Shown: positions 1 through 10,749, counted from the first letter of the stretch. The stretch is 64,000 nt of DNA from Siphonobacter sp. SORGH_AS_0500 (GCF_002838835.1 NZ_NHPP01000015.1:57453-121452); one strand, 5' to 3'. Translations and numbers: made by a program. Notes: a model not told the origin generated them from the sequence alone.

Positions 1-211
1 CTATGATTTCATGGCCTGGGGTAGTGCTGCCAGCGAAAAAGCTGGCAGCGGCCACGTTGGCAGCTACAATGCATCTAGTTTTTCTGAGCGGATAGGTAGG
101 TCATGCCGCTACCAGCTTTTCCGCTGGTAGCAACCATTTCCTCACAATGCTATGATTTCATGGTCTGAGTTAATGCTCCTAGAAAAAAGCTGGCAGCGGT
201 CACGCTGGCAG
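1..211. repeat. REP-like palindromic repeats at the left edge
   Basis: Two diverged direct copies of about 62 bp lie at 1-62 and 150-211, sharing the opening CTATGATTTCATGG and the closing AAAAAGCTGGCAGCGG. Copy 1 contains a perfect 9-bp stem with a GAAAAA loop (26-49). A related 9-bp stem with a TTTTCC loop sits between the copies (108-131). In copy 2 one arm of the stem is broken. Copy 1 begins exactly at the window edge, so the array may continue to the left. It resembles extragenic palindrome clusters; no protein-coding gene is supported here. Confidence 0.6.
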
Positions 212-387
212 GAGAGGGCCGTATATTCAAAAGATTCAGACTTAAAATAAGCCTCTTCAAAGTCAAGTAACGAAGCCACCCTTCTTTGCTCTTCATTAGT
301 ATGGGAAAGACCGTTCGTATCATTTTTTATAGAGAAATGATAAATCAATCATGAAAAAAAGGTCTTAACCCTGTTTCTCCGCACTCT

Positions 388-2106
388 ATGAAAAAATGGA
401 TAGTTCTACTGTCAGTTCTTACCCGTACGCTTGCCTTTTCGCAATCTGAACCTTCGGCTCCTCCGGCACCTTTGCCTACCGATTTCATGCAGGAATTATG
501 GTACAAAAAGGCTCTGATCTATAACCTGGATGTGAAAGTTTTTAAAGATTCAGATGGAAACGGCTTTGGAGATTTCAAAGGATTAACCCAACAACTGGAT
601 TACTTGAAATCACTGGGAGTGAACGTTGTCTGGTTAGCCCCGTTTCATCCTTCACCACTGGAAGACGATGGGTACGACATTGCCGATTACTATAAAGTTG
701 ACCCCAGAGTGGGTACAGAAGAGGATTTTAAACAGTGCATTCAGGAAGCAAAAAAGCGTGACATCCGCATTATTACGGATTTGGTCATTAATCATACTTC
801 CAACCAGCATCCCTGGTATCAATCGGCCCGGAAGGATAAAAACTCTCCGTATCGTAACTGGTACGTTTGGTCGAAGGAACGCCCGAAAGATGCGGATGAC
901 GGAATGGTTTTCCCCGGCGTGCAAAAAGAAACCTGGACTTATGATTCACTGGCTCAGGAGTATTACTTTCACCGATTTTACGATTTTCAACCGGATCTGA
1001 ACGCTCAGAATCCAGAAGTTGAAACGGAGATCAGAAAAATCGTCAAGCATTGGCTGGATTTGGGCGTTGCTGGGTTTCGGCTTGATGCTGTGCCATTTTA
1101 CATGGAAATCCCCAAAACCAATATCAAGAATCCAACCTTGCAGTTTGATCTGCTGTATCAATTGCGGCAATTTATTCAATGGCAGAATGGGCAGGCTGTG
1201 CTCTTAGGCGAAGCCAATGTCGATCCGAAAGAAACTGAAAAATTTATCGGTAAATATGGTGAAGGCATTCAGATGATTTTCAACTTTTACGCAAACCAGT
1301 ATCTGTTTGCGGCTCTGGCTACGGAGAATACCGAGAAATTTATCAAGGCTCTGGTGGATACCCGTCAGATTGCACCGACGAGCCAATGGGCCTGGTTCCT
1401 GCGAAATCATGACGAAATTGATTTAGGACGACTGAGTAATGAAGACCGCGAAAAGGTCTATGCTCGATTTGGACCTCAGAAGAATATGCAGTTATACGAT
1501 CGAGGGATTCGTCGGCGACTGGCTCCGATGCTGCATGATCGGAAACACGTTGATCTGGCGTACAGCTTGTTATTCTCTTTACCAGGCACACCTAGTTTGC
1601 GTTACGGCGAAGAAATTGGCATGGGAGATGACCTTAGTCTGATAGAACGAAATTCAGTACGAACGCCAATGCAATGGTCAACGGCTAAAAACGCAGGTTT
1701 TTCTACTTCTAATCAGCCTTTTCATCCGGTTATTAATCAGGGCGAATATGGTTATCAGAAAGTGAATGTAAGTGCCCAGGAAAAAGATCCTAAATCGTTA
1801 CTGAATCACGTGAAGAAGTTAGTAAAGCTGCGTGAAGAATGTCCAGAAATTGCGTTGGGGGAATGGACGATTTTGCCCGCCTCAACGGATCAGGTTTTGG
1901 TGATGAAATACGACTGGAAAGGAAAATCAGTGATCGTAGCTCATAATTTCAGTAAAGACAAAAAATCGATTACGCTGGGTTTGAGCGAATGGAAAGGTAA
2001 AAAGCTGCAAAATCTGATGAGTAATGCTTCGGTAGCCTCCACTTCCAATGATACCTATCCGGTTACGCTGGAGGGGTATGGGTATCAGTGGTATCGACTG
2101 AATTAA
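388..2106 (+). CDS. secreted GH13 alpha-amylase family enzyme, trehalose-synthase-like
   Basis: A 572-residue protein of the alpha-amylase clan. The N-terminus (about residues 1-19, MKKWIVLLSVLTRTLAFSQ) reads as a Sec signal peptide, so the enzyme probably acts in the periplasm or outside the cell. All four GH13 motifs are visible: DLVINHTS, GFRLDA with the nucleophile Asp233, GEANV with the acid/base Glu275, and NHDE with His341-Asp342. The opening of the barrel (WYKKALIYNLDVKVF, then DGNGFGDFKGL) is close to trehalose synthase / maltose glucosyltransferases, which interconvert maltose and trehalose. The exported location is unusual for that activity, so a secreted alpha-glucosidase is an alternative. 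It stands alone and ends in a terminator shared with convergent groEL. Confidence 0.85.
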   Translation: MKKWIVLLSVLTRTLAFSQSEPSAPPAPLPTDFMQELWYKKALIYNLDVKVFKDSDGNGFGDFKGLTQQLDYLKSLGVNVVWLAPFHPSPLEDDGYDIADYYKVDPRVGTEEDFKQCIQEAKKRDIRIITDLVINHTSNQHPWYQSARKDKNSPYRNWYVWSKERPKDADDGMVFPGVQKETWTYDSLAQEYYFHRFYDFQPDLNAQNPEVETEIRKIVKHWLDLGVAGFRLDAVPFYMEIPKTNIKNPTLQFDLLYQLRQFIQWQNGQAVLLGEANVDPKETEKFIGKYGEGIQMIFNFYANQYLFAALATENTEKFIKALVDTRQIAPTSQWAWFLRNHDEIDLGRLSNEDREKVYARFGPQKNMQLYDRGIRRRLAPMLHDRKHVDLAYSLLFSLPGTPSLRYGEEIGMGDDLSLIERNSVRTPMQWSTAKNAGFSTSNQPFHPVINQGEYGYQKVNVSAQEKDPKSLLNHVKKLVKLREECPEIALGEWTILPASTDQVLVMKYDWKGKSVIVAHNFSKDKKSITLGLSEWKGKKLQNLMSNASVASTSNDTYPVTLEGYGYQWYRLN

Positions 2107-2124
2107 CCTATATATTAGCCAACA

Positions 2125-2156
2125 AAAAGCCCCTTCAGTTTTCTGAAGGGGCTTTT
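2125..2156. terminator. bidirectional terminator between the GH13 gene and groEL
   Basis: A perfect 14-bp stem with a TTTT loop, GC-rich in the middle and with A4/T4 ends on both strands, lies between two convergent genes. Confidence 0.9.
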
Positions 2157-2177
2157 ATTAATATTGGAAAGCTGAGA

Positions 2178-3815
<1,638 letters not shown>

Positions 3816-3874
3816 TTATAATGTGTTGGAATGTGAAGCAATCTTCACGTTGTGATGTAAAAAGGAAAATAAAA

Positions 3875-4156
3875 TTAAGCAGTCAGGATCGCCAGAATGT
3901 CTGATTCCCGCATGATGAGGTAGTCTTTGCCGTCCGAAGAGATCTCGGTACCAGAATACTTACCGTACAATACGGTATCGCCTTCTTTTACAGTAACAGG
4001 CTCATCTTTTTTACCAGGACCTACGGCTACAACTACTCCACGTTGAGGTTTTTCTTTGGCCGTATCGGGAATGATGATTCCAAATGCAGTTTTCTCTTCT
4101 GCTGGAGCGGGTTCAACAAGAACGCGGTCTGCCAAAGGTTTAACGTTTACTGACAT
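3875..4156 (-). CDS. groES: co-chaperonin GroES
   Basis: A 93-residue Hsp10 lid subunit. It starts [16 protein letters not shown] and carries the mobile-loop region ([18 protein letters not shown]) followed by [10 protein letters not shown] and the ending [13 protein letters not shown]. It caps the GroEL cylinder during folding. It is the first gene of the groESL pair; the 180 bp upstream should hold the heat-shock promoter, but no CIRCE element or clear TAnnTTTG box was found there. Confidence 0.97.
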   Translation of the reverse strand: MSVNVKPLADRVLVEPAPAEEKTAFGIIIPDTAKEKPQRGVVVAVGPGKKDEPVTVKEGDTVLYGKYSGTEISSDGKDYLIMRESDILAILTA

Positions 4157-4336
4157 ATGTGTGTAAGATAGATTTGTTAACTTTTTTGATTAACCATCTG
4201 GTTATGGTATGCATTCCTATGATTGTCGTGCCAAACCAGATAGTCTGTCAATTTTGCAGAGCCTTCTGCCAAAATCACAAAACTGCCTATAAACCAAAGG
4301 AATACCTAGTTCTTTCGAAAGATGAAGTAGAAAAAT

Positions 4337-5101
4337 TTGGATATTACTGAAAAAGAAGTAGCTTCGAAAAGGATAAACGAAAACCAGGAGTTTATGAAAA
4401 AGTTACAAAAAACCTGGATTACTGATGGATTACTTGATTTCGAGTACAAAAAATATCAGCTTCTGGGGTATCTACAGCATGTCAACGACTCGTTTCAGGC
4501 CAGAAAATTATACCCTGAACTGTCAGATTTGCAGAATCATTACCAGGAAAGTGTGACTTTGCAGAAACAGCAACTGAAATGGTCAACTCAGATTCAGAAA
4601 AAATTAATCGGAATCGATCCGGAAAAACTGCAATTGACCTACGCCAGCGAATTTGAAGAACTAGCTCCGTTGCAGGAATTAGACGATATTCTTAGTTACG
4701 CCATCCCGCGACTCGGTTCAACGCTTTCGAAAGGAACGGAATTGCTGGAGACGGTTCAGCAGGAGTTATCCATTCAACCGATTGGGATCATGCCGCTTTT
4801 TCGTAAAGAAGGGTATTTGTTTGTGTACGAAAGTACCAACCGGGATTTACGCATTTATCAGTATAACGTACAACTCTTCGAATCGCACGTTCCACCCCGA
4901 CGTCGGGTTGAAACGACTTTGGTGGAAGCTCGACGAAAGAATTATACGACTACGTTTGAGAGTATAAAGCTGGAGTTAGTACGTAAAAATCGGAATCTGC
5001 CAAACCCGGCTTCGTATCTGGTGGAAAGCAGGCTGGGTTATCCTATCGATGAAACGTTATTACCCATTGCCCGGCAGAAGATCGCCGAGGAAGTAGAATA
5101 A
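4337..5101 (+). CDS. hypothetical protein, helical, cytoplasmic
   Basis: Up to 254 residues, not recognised. The sequence is rich in Lys, Gln, Glu and Leu, with no signal peptide or membrane segment, and looks mostly helical in the first half. The second half has a beta-rich stretch (IGIMPLFRKEGYLFVYES) followed by an Arg-rich segment. The longest frame starts at a TTG (4337); an ATG 19 codons later (4394, MKKLQKTWITDG) is an equally good start. It is the only plus-strand gene within a long minus-strand block and ends at a strong terminator shared with secG. Confidence 0.75.
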   Translation: MDITEKEVASKRINENQEFMKKLQKTWITDGLLDFEYKKYQLLGYLQHVNDSFQARKLYPELSDLQNHYQESVTLQKQQLKWSTQIQKKLIGIDPEKLQLTYASEFEELAPLQELDDILSYAIPRLGSTLSKGTELLETVQQELSIQPIGIMPLFRKEGYLFVYESTNRDLRIYQYNVQLFESHVPPRRRVETTLVEARRKNYTTTFESIKLELVRKNRNLPNPASYLVESRLGYPIDETLLPIARQKIAEEVE

Positions 5102-5110
5102 GCACCTAAA

Positions 5111-5146
5111 GAAAAAGCCCTCACAATTCCTTGCGAGGGCTTTTTC
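5111..5146. terminator. bidirectional terminator
   Basis: A 12-bp stem (GAAAAAGCCCTC and its complement) with a 12-nt loop, between the convergent hypothetical gene and secG. Confidence 0.88.
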
Positions 5147-5168
5147 TTTATATCTAGAAAGCTTACGA

Positions 5169-5537
5169 TTACTTCTGAGGCTGTGCGGGCTGAGCCGGAG
5201 CAGGTTGTGCTGGCGTTGTTGCTGGAGCAGGCGTTGTTGGGCGGGGAGCTGGTACGGTAGCCGCAGGAGCTACGTTACCCAGGCCATCATCCATACCTGA
5301 AGAAACACTTTGACCATTCAGGAAGAATACAGAAGCCAGAGCGAAAACAGCAATGGCACCACCGAAACCCCAGGTCAGTTGCTCGAGCAAATCACCCGTT
5401 TTCTTTACACCAAAAAGTTGTTGTGAACCTGCTCCCGTAAATTGAGAAAGACCACCACCTTTAGGATTTTGAATCAACACCACCAGAACCAGTAAAGCGG
5501 CAAATACGATGGAAGCAATAATCAGAGTAGCAAACAT
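5169..5537 (-). CDS. secG: preprotein translocase subunit SecG
   Basis: A 122-residue inner-membrane protein. The two SecG transmembrane helices are clear (about residues 3-22 and 55-73), joined by the family loop IQNPKGGGLSQFTGAGSQQ. SecG assists SecYE during Sec-dependent export. The last 45 residues or so are a Pro/Ala/Gln/Thr-rich tail that is not part of the core fold but is seen in Bacteroidota SecG. The gene follows the TPR and lptE genes on the same strand, as part of a cell-envelope cluster. Confidence 0.93.
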   Translation of the reverse strand: MFATLIIASIVFAALLVLVVLIQNPKGGGLSQFTGAGSQQLFGVKKTGDLLEQLTWGFGGAIAVFALASVFFLNGQSVSSGMDDGLGNVAPAATVPAPRPTTPAPATTPAQPAPAQPAQPQK

Positions 5538-5565
5538 TTTATGAAAGTAAAAAATTAATGTCCGG

Positions 5566-6279
5566 TTAGGATAAAGGCGGGTTGTTTTTTAGGGCCTCTA
5601 TTTTTTCTGCAAAGTACGTCTTTTTTTCGGGAAACTTCAACTGTAGTTTTTCATAAACTTCAATCGCTTTTTCAGTTTTTCCCTGACGAGCCAAAACTTT
5701 CGCGTAGGCTTCTGTAACTGGCGTGCTATGGGATTGCTGTGGTTTTTGAGCTAAATCCACCTGAATTTCTTCGGGTTGACCTAGTTTAGCCCGTAAGGGC
5801 CCAATGCGTGGCTCAGCCTGAATGAAGCGGTCAATAATAGAAAGCTGATCCAGAGGATTACTTTCCTGGGGTTCGGTTTCTGGTTTTTCTTCGTTCTTTT
5901 TTAACAAGACTTCCGAATAATCGAGACCCCGCAGGGCCTGAACCGGATTAATTTCTTCGAAAAATGGTTTGGTACTTACTTCCACCACTTCCCGGGCGTG
6001 GCGGCGGGTGAAGGGTAGGGCCTGATCCGTCGTTGGGGTGGATTGAGGAAAATCGCCTTCCATGAATTTACGTAACGCATTTCGGCTCAGAGCATAGGCC
6101 GCTGCTTTACGCAGGCTCGCCTCGGCTGACTTCGAGTCATGCGTGTAACCCTTTGCCAGAAGGACGTGTCCAGTCTGACAAAAAGGGTAATGTTCCACCA
6201 ATTGCTCCAGATAAACCAGATCATCAGAGGAGAGTTCGCTCGGATTTGTTACGAGGTATGAAAAAGTATCACGTTGCAT
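5566..6279 (-). CDS. TPR-containing hypothetical protein
   Basis: A 237-residue protein. The N-terminus (LSSDDLVYLEQLVEHYPF) and the C-terminus (AYAKVLARQGKTEKAIEVYEKLQLKFPEK) both read as tetratricopeptide helices; the middle is a low-complexity Glu/Pro/Gln linker. No signal peptide is seen, so it is probably cytoplasmic. It lies 28 bp upstream of secG on the same strand and downstream of lptE, which suggests a scaffold role in envelope biogenesis, but this is context only. Confidence 0.8.
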   Translation of the reverse strand: MQRDTFSYLVTNPSELSSDDLVYLEQLVEHYPFCQTGHVLLAKGYTHDSKSAEASLRKAAAYALSRNALRKFMEGDFPQSTPTTDQALPFTRRHAREVVEVSTKPFFEEINPVQALRGLDYSEVLLKKNEEKPETEPQESNPLDQLSIIDRFIQAEPRIGPLRAKLGQPEEIQVDLAQKPQQSHSTPVTEAYAKVLARQGKTEKAIEVYEKLQLKFPEKKTYFAEKIEALKNNPPLS

Positions 6280-6425
6280 AATTGCCTACCGCACCAGGGA
6301 AAATTCGAAAAGATTAACTTCTAAGATACATCATTCACGAATCGATAATCAATAGTCTGCTTGTGTACTAAACTTCTATATTCTAAAGTTAAAGTTTATT
6401 TAAGAAATTATAAACAGCTAAAAAT

Positions 6426-6462
6426 AAAAAAGTTGTCCGAAAATTCTTCGGACAACTTTTTT
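6426..6462 (-). terminator. terminator after lptE
   Basis: A perfect 16-bp stem with A6/T6 ends and a 5-nt loop, starting about 20 bp past the lptE stop. The flanking runs would let it work on either strand. Confidence 0.88.
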
Positions 6463-6481
6463 TAAATAAAAATAACTATTT

Positions 6482-7009
6482 CTACCAGTCTCCAGCCGTT
6501 TTACTGAAAATATCCAGAATAATCTGATCCAGGATGGGTGGAATTAACTGGGCTTCGACCTGATTTAAACTTTGATTCTGGGGGAAATCCCGAAAGAAAG
6601 AAAAGGGCTGTTCAAAGTTACTGGACTCGTCCTTGTTATTCGTAAACCGAACGGTTACCGTTATGTTCAGCCGGTTCAGACCCGCTTTATCTTGGGCCGT
6701 TGGAGCCTGAGGCGTTACTTCGTAGTTAGTAATGGCCCCTTCCAGAACCAGATCTCCGTCGCCTTCAGGCCGTAATTGTAACCTCGTGTTTCGCTGGAAA
6801 TATTCTTTTAAACTTTCCGTGAATGTCGTTGGTAGCGTAGCGGGCCCACCGGCAGCATTCATGACGAAGTTATTAATCGTGATCGTTTTCAAATCGGACG
6901 ATAACTTCCCGCCCGGAGAGAAGGAATAAGGGCCACAACCCGAAAACAGAACCGGGATTAAAAGGACCATGATAAGCGAGCGAAAGCTCTTACTCTTCGT
7001 CGATTTCAT
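6482..7009 (-). CDS. lptE: LptE-family LPS-assembly lipoprotein
   Basis: About 175 residues from the chosen start at 7009 (MKSTKSKSFRSLIMVLLIPV). That start places a lipoprotein signal at the very N-terminus with lipobox LFSGC; the longer frame from 7066 would bury it. The body matches Bacteroidota LptE: SFSPGGKLSSDLKTITINNF, TFTESLKEYFQRNT and a DLVLEGAITNYEV strand. LptE plugs the LptD barrel that inserts lipopolysaccharide into the outer membrane. The start overlaps the end of the upstream sigma-54 activator by 20 bp, which implies translational coupling. Confidence 0.9.
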   Translation of the reverse strand: MKSTKSKSFRSLIMVLLIPVLFSGCGPYSFSPGGKLSSDLKTITINNFVMNAAGGPATLPTTFTESLKEYFQRNTRLQLRPEGDGDLVLEGAITNYEVTPQAPTAQDKAGLNRLNITVTVRFTNNKDESSNFEQPFSFFRDFPQNQSLNQVEAQLIPPILDQIILDIFSKTAGDW

Positions 7010-8279
7010 ACTGTTTGATTTTCCGATATAAGGTACGTTCGGAGATGCCAAGAGCCTGAGCTGCATTTTTTCGTTTATTACCGTTTTTTCGCAGAGCTTT
7101 AATGATCATTTCTTTTTCTTTCTTTTCCAGGGAAAGCGATTCGTCCTCGCTTTCTTCCGTTACATCCACAAAGGACGGTTCGTTGGAAGAGTCAATCGAA
7201 AAAACGCTCGGGCTCTGATTGCTGGTAGTAGAAACGGGTAAATACCGCGTTGGGGTATTGGGTTCACTAAAATTAACAGGTTCGTCGTGAACACCCTGAA
7301 AAAGATTGGCGTGCTGACGCAAAATTTCACCATCTCCGGTACCGTTCTGAGCCATTTCAACGAAAAGCTTTTTCAGTTCGGTAACGTCGCGTTTCAGATC
7401 GAAAAGGACTTTATATAAAATTTCACGTTCACTGAAATCCTGATTCTGCGATTGCTGATCCCGGAAGACGTCGGGTAACGAAGAGCGTTGAGCGTCAGGA
7501 ATGTATTTCAGAAGCGTACGTCCATTCACGAGTCTCTCTTCTTCCAGAATTGAAACCTGCTCGGCTAGGTTTTTCAGTTGACGAATGTTACCGGGAAACC
7601 GATAACTTAGTAATACTTCACGAGCATCTTCGGTTAACTGAATGGGACGAATCCGCTGGCGTTCACTGAAATCAGCCGTGAATTTTCGGAATAACATGAG
7701 AACATCATTCCCCCGATCTCTCAACGGCGGAACAAAAATGGGAACGGTATTGAGCCGGTAATACAAATCTTCCCGAAAACGTCCTTTTTCGACGGCCTGC
7801 ATGAGGTTCACATTCGTTGCGGCTACTACGCGAACGTCCGTCTTCATAATTTTGGACGAACCTACCCGAATGAATTCCTTGTTTTCCAGCACCCGTAACA
7901 GACGAGCCTGCGTACTCAGGGGCATTTCTGCAATTTCGTCGAGGAAAATAGTTCCGCCGTCGGTTACTTCAAAATAGCCTTTCCGGGCATCGACTGCCCC
8001 GGTAAATGCCCCTTTTTCGTGACCAAATAATTCAGAATCAATGGTTCCTTCGGGAATAGCTCCGCAGTTGATGGCAATAAACTGGCCGTGTTTACGGGTA
8101 GAAAGCTGGTGAATAATTTTTGAAAAAGATTCTTTCCCACTACCACTTTCACCGGTAATAAGAACGGTCAGGTCGGTTGGTGCCACCTGAGCCGCAATTT
8201 GAATGGCATAATTCAGGGAAGTAGAATCGCCAATGATCCCAAACCGGGATTTTATAGATTGAATTTCTTGAGGCGACAT
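6990..8279 (-). CDS. sigma-54-dependent transcriptional activator without a receiver domain
   Basis: A 429-residue bacterial enhancer-binding protein. The AAA+ domain begins almost at the N-terminus: Walker A GESGSGKE, the sigma-54 contact loop GAFTGA, Walker B GGTIFLDEIAEM and the arginine-finger region FREDLYYRLN. A long variable linker follows, then a Fis-type helix-turn-helix at the C-terminus (KNAAQALGISERTLYRKI). There is no response-regulator domain in front, so activity is not set by ordinary phosphorelay. It lies between miaB and lptE, an arrangement familiar in Cytophagales, and overlaps lptE. Its targets are unknown. Confidence 0.92.
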   Translation of the reverse strand: MSPQEIQSIKSRFGIIGDSTSLNYAIQIAAQVAPTDLTVLITGESGSGKESFSKIIHQLSTRKHGQFIAINCGAIPEGTIDSELFGHEKGAFTGAVDARKGYFEVTDGGTIFLDEIAEMPLSTQARLLRVLENKEFIRVGSSKIMKTDVRVVAATNVNLMQAVEKGRFREDLYYRLNTVPIFVPPLRDRGNDVLMLFRKFTADFSERQRIRPIQLTEDAREVLLSYRFPGNIRQLKNLAEQVSILEEERLVNGRTLLKYIPDAQRSSLPDVFRDQQSQNQDFSEREILYKVLFDLKRDVTELKKLFVEMAQNGTGDGEILRQHANLFQGVHDEPVNFSEPNTPTRYLPVSTTSNQSPSVFSIDSSNEPSFVDVTEESEDESLSLEKKEKEMIIKALRKNGNKRKNAAQALGISERTLYRKIKQYEIDEE

Positions 8280-8318
8280 GCAAATAGTGTAAAGAGTGAA
8301 GGAGCAGAAAATACAGGG

Positions 8319-8358
8319 AGAGCGGACCGGAAATCTTCCTGCGTTTTCGGTCCGCTCT
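8319..8358 (-). terminator. terminator/attenuator between miaB and the sigma-54 activator
   Basis: An 11-bp perfect stem (AGAGCGGACCG and its complement) with an 18-nt loop, 8 bp past the miaB stop. There is no strong T-run, so partial read-through is possible. Confidence 0.65.
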
Positions 8359-8366
8359 ATTCAAAC

Positions 8367-9794
8367 TCAATCCTCTGATAAAACGGGTTCGCCTAACAGA
8401 GTGGCTGCCGTGCAATCGGTTACCAATACGTTGACGTATTGTCCTTTCTCAAAATGATGTTTCGGGAAAACGACTACTTTGTTCTGGTCGTTACGTCCCT
8501 GCAAATGTTCGGTGGAACGCTTGGATGTGCCTTCAACCAGCACGCGGTGTACTTTACCAATGGCCATCTGGTTACGCTCCATGCTATGTTGTTGCTGAAG
8601 AGCGATGATTTCATTCAGACGACGCTTTTTCACTTCTTCGGGAATGTCGTCTACGAATTTCTTGGCCGCTGGTGTGCCGGGGCGTTCGGAATAAGCGAAC
8701 ATATAACCGTAGTCATACTTCACATACTCCATCAGCGTCAGGGTATCGCGGTGTTCTTCTTCCGTTTCCGTGCAGAAACCAGCGATCATATCCTGAGAAA
8801 TGCCGCAGTCTTCACCCAGAATCCGACGAATGGCATCCACCCGATTCATGTACCATTCCCGGTCATAAGTCCGGTTCATGATTTTCAGAACGCGGGAGTT
8901 ACCACTTTGAGCGGGCAAGTGAATGTAGTTACAAACGTTGTCGTACTTTTTCATGGTGTACAACACTTCGTCGGTAATATCCTTAGGGTGCGAGGTACTA
9001 AAACGAACGCGTAAATCAGGGTGAACCAAAGCTACTTTTTCCAGCAGATGGGCAAAGTTGATGTGCTCGGTTCCATCTTCGGAAGTCCACTTATAACTAT
9101 CTACGTTCTGTCCCAGCAGTGTTACTTCGCGGTAACCCTGGTTGAACAGTTCTTCTGCTTCTTTTACGATGGAATGAGCATCCCGCGAACGTTCGCGGCC
9201 CCGGGTAAAGGGCACTACGCAAAAGCTGCACATGTTGTCACAACCCCGCATGATGCTGATAAACGCGGTGACCCCATTGGTATTCAGACGAACGGGAGCA
9301 ATGTCGGCGTAGGTTTCTTCCTTGGAAAGAAAAACGTTCACGGCTTTCTGGCCCGTCTCTACCTCTTCCAGCAAGCGGGGCAGGTCACGGTAAGCATCGG
9401 GGCCTACTACCATGTCCACAATTTTTTCTTCTTCCAGTAACTTAGCTTTCAGCCGCTCGGCCATACAACCCAACACGCCAATGGTAGTATCAGGCTTGCG
9501 ACGTTTGAGACTGACAAACGTACTTAACCGATTACGCACTTTTTGTTCGGCGTTATCGCGAATGGCACAGGTATTCAGTAACACTAAATCGGCATCATCT
9601 GGACTGGAAGTCGTGGCGAAGCCTTTTTCACGCATGATGGAAGCTACGATTTCGCTATCAGAGAAGTTCATCTGGCAACCGTAACTTTCAATATATAACT
9701 TCTTTTTGCCCTGGGCACCTTGTTCATCTTCCAGTAAACGGGGAAGATCAATGCCTTGCTTATCTTCGGGAGTTAGAATTTCTAAGGTCTTCAT
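8367..9794 (-). CDS. miaB: tRNA-2-methylthio-N6-dimethylallyladenosine synthase MiaB
   Basis: A 475-residue radical-SAM methylthiotransferase. The N-terminal UPF0004 domain binds the auxiliary cluster ([15 protein letters not shown], plus [12 protein letters not shown] and GCMAERLK). The radical-SAM motif CxxxCxxC is in [18 protein letters not shown], and a C-terminal TRAM-like RNA-binding domain ends the protein. It adds the methylthio group at A37 of tRNAs reading UNN codons. It is the most upstream gene of the minus-strand block; an upstream TAGCTTTG box on the minus strand (9862-9869) is a likely promoter element. Confidence 0.96.
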   Translation of the reverse strand: MKTLEILTPEDKQGIDLPRLLEDEQGAQGKKKLYIESYGCQMNFSDSEIVASIMREKGFATTSSPDDADLVLLNTCAIRDNAEQKVRNRLSTFVSLKRRKPDTTIGVLGCMAERLKAKLLEEEKIVDMVVGPDAYRDLPRLLEEVETGQKAVNVFLSKEETYADIAPVRLNTNGVTAFISIMRGCDNMCSFCVVPFTRGRERSRDAHSIVKEAEELFNQGYREVTLLGQNVDSYKWTSEDGTEHINFAHLLEKVALVHPDLRVRFSTSHPKDITDEVLYTMKKYDNVCNYIHLPAQSGNSRVLKIMNRTYDREWYMNRVDAIRRILGEDCGISQDMIAGFCTETEEEHRDTLTLMEYVKYDYGYMFAYSERPGTPAAKKFVDDIPEEVKKRRLNEIIALQQQHSMERNQMAIGKVHRVLVEGTSKRSTEHLQGRNDQNKVVVFPKHHFEKGQYVNVLVTDCTAATLLGEPVLSED

Positions 9795-9861
9795 GGATGC
9801 TCGGAGCCTTGAGCCTCAGGCTTTCGGCTTATGTGATAAATATGGAGTTCAGACGAAGCCA

Positions 9862-9892
9862 CAAAGCTACAAAAAAACTGACAATCTGTCAG
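9862..9892 (-). promoter_or_regulatory. candidate miaB promoter region with a palindrome
   Basis: On the minus strand TAGCTTTG (9869-9862) fits the Bacteroidota -7 consensus TAnnTTTG. Just upstream is the palindrome CTGACA-N3-TGTCAG (9878-9892). No good -33 TTTG at the usual distance is visible, so the palindrome may be an activator or repressor site. Confidence 0.4.
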
Positions 9893-10023
9893 ACAGTAGG
9901 AGGAAGTGATTTTTAAATACTTGTTTAAAAAAGCGGAAGGCTGATTAGGTATTTAGAGGATAAATAGCTTGAATGATAACCTTCGAATACTTTGTACCAT
10001 AATAAGCAAAACGCAACTTTACG

Positions 10024-10749
10024 ATGAATCACTCTACATCTGCTGCATTGGTAGCTAATTTTTGCCTAAACAACTTTACTGACTTAGATCAAGCAAAATT
10101 GGACCGGGAATACTATTATGCTCATCTGCCTTTATGCGTGGTTGATAGTGTGTTTTCTATGGGAGTAAAGTATGAATCGGTGCGTAATGTTGTGACTCGA
10201 ATAAAAGGTTTCTTCCATAATACCACCTACCGCGAATTTGGATCTGAACCTAAAAGTACTGCCGATCAGATTTCGATTACTGAATTTCGGAGAAAGTTAG
10301 CAAATCAGACCCCTGAAGAACTGGCAACTCACGTATATGGTAACAAGCAACGCACCTCTAGTCAAAACGGAATTTTAAAAGCCGAAGCGGTTAACCTTTT
10401 CCTTGAGGTATTAGTAAAATATGAAGTTGACTATTTTCAGGATGTAACTAAGCTGATCGGTAACGGGGATTTTAAGAAGGATATAAAAAGGATTCCCGGT
10501 CAAGCTAGTGGAATTTGCCTTTCTTACTTTTTCATGCTGGCTGGTAACGATACGCTTATTAAACCTGACCGAATGGTAGAAGCCTTTCTTGAGGGTATAG
10601 TTGGTAGAAAATGTACACTTACGGAATCTCAGAACCTATTAGCAGAGGCGTCGAACTTGCTGTGTGAGCAGGGGTACGAGATGAATCCAAGATTACTGGA
10701 TAATGTGATCTGGAATTACCAACGAAAGCTCGTCATAACCAAGGGTTAA
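10024..10749 (+). CDS. HhH-GPD-like (endonuclease III fold) hypothetical protein
   Basis: A 241-residue protein. Residues about 150-185 read IPGQASGICLSYFFM, then LAGNDTLIKPDRMVEAFL. This resembles the hairpin-helix-hairpin plus catalytic Asp region of HhH-GPD DNA glycosylases (LPGvG, then vDxHv). No iron-sulfur Cys cluster follows, unlike endonuclease III. The N-terminal half is all-helical and unfamiliar. Such orphan HhH proteins are scattered in genomes, often near mobile or defence genes; here it stands alone. A role in DNA repair is inference. Confidence 0.7.
   Translation: MNHSTSAALVANFCLNNFTDLDQAKLDREYYYAHLPLCVVDSVFSMGVKYESVRNVVTRIKGFFHNTTYREFGSEPKSTADQISITEFRRKLANQTPEELATHVYGNKQRTSSQNGILKAEAVNLFLEVLVKYEVDYFQDVTKLIGNGDFKKDIKRIPGQASGICLSYFFMLAGNDTLIKPDRMVEAFLEGIVGRKCTLTESQNLLAEASNLLCEQGYEMNPRLLDNVIWNYQRKLVITKG

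Noticed and set aside
142..348. 68-codon minus-strand frame at the left edge
   Set aside because: It overlaps the second palindromic repeat copy, has no start signals or recognised domain, and may only be a remnant.
4221..4235. TTTGGCACG on the minus strand before groES as a sigma-54 promoter
   Set aside because: The -24-like part is present, but no GC doublet occurs at the -12 position.
4159..4350. 63-codon frame upstream of the plus-strand hypothetical gene
   Set aside because: It lies in the groES promoter region and overlaps the better-supported gene in another frame.
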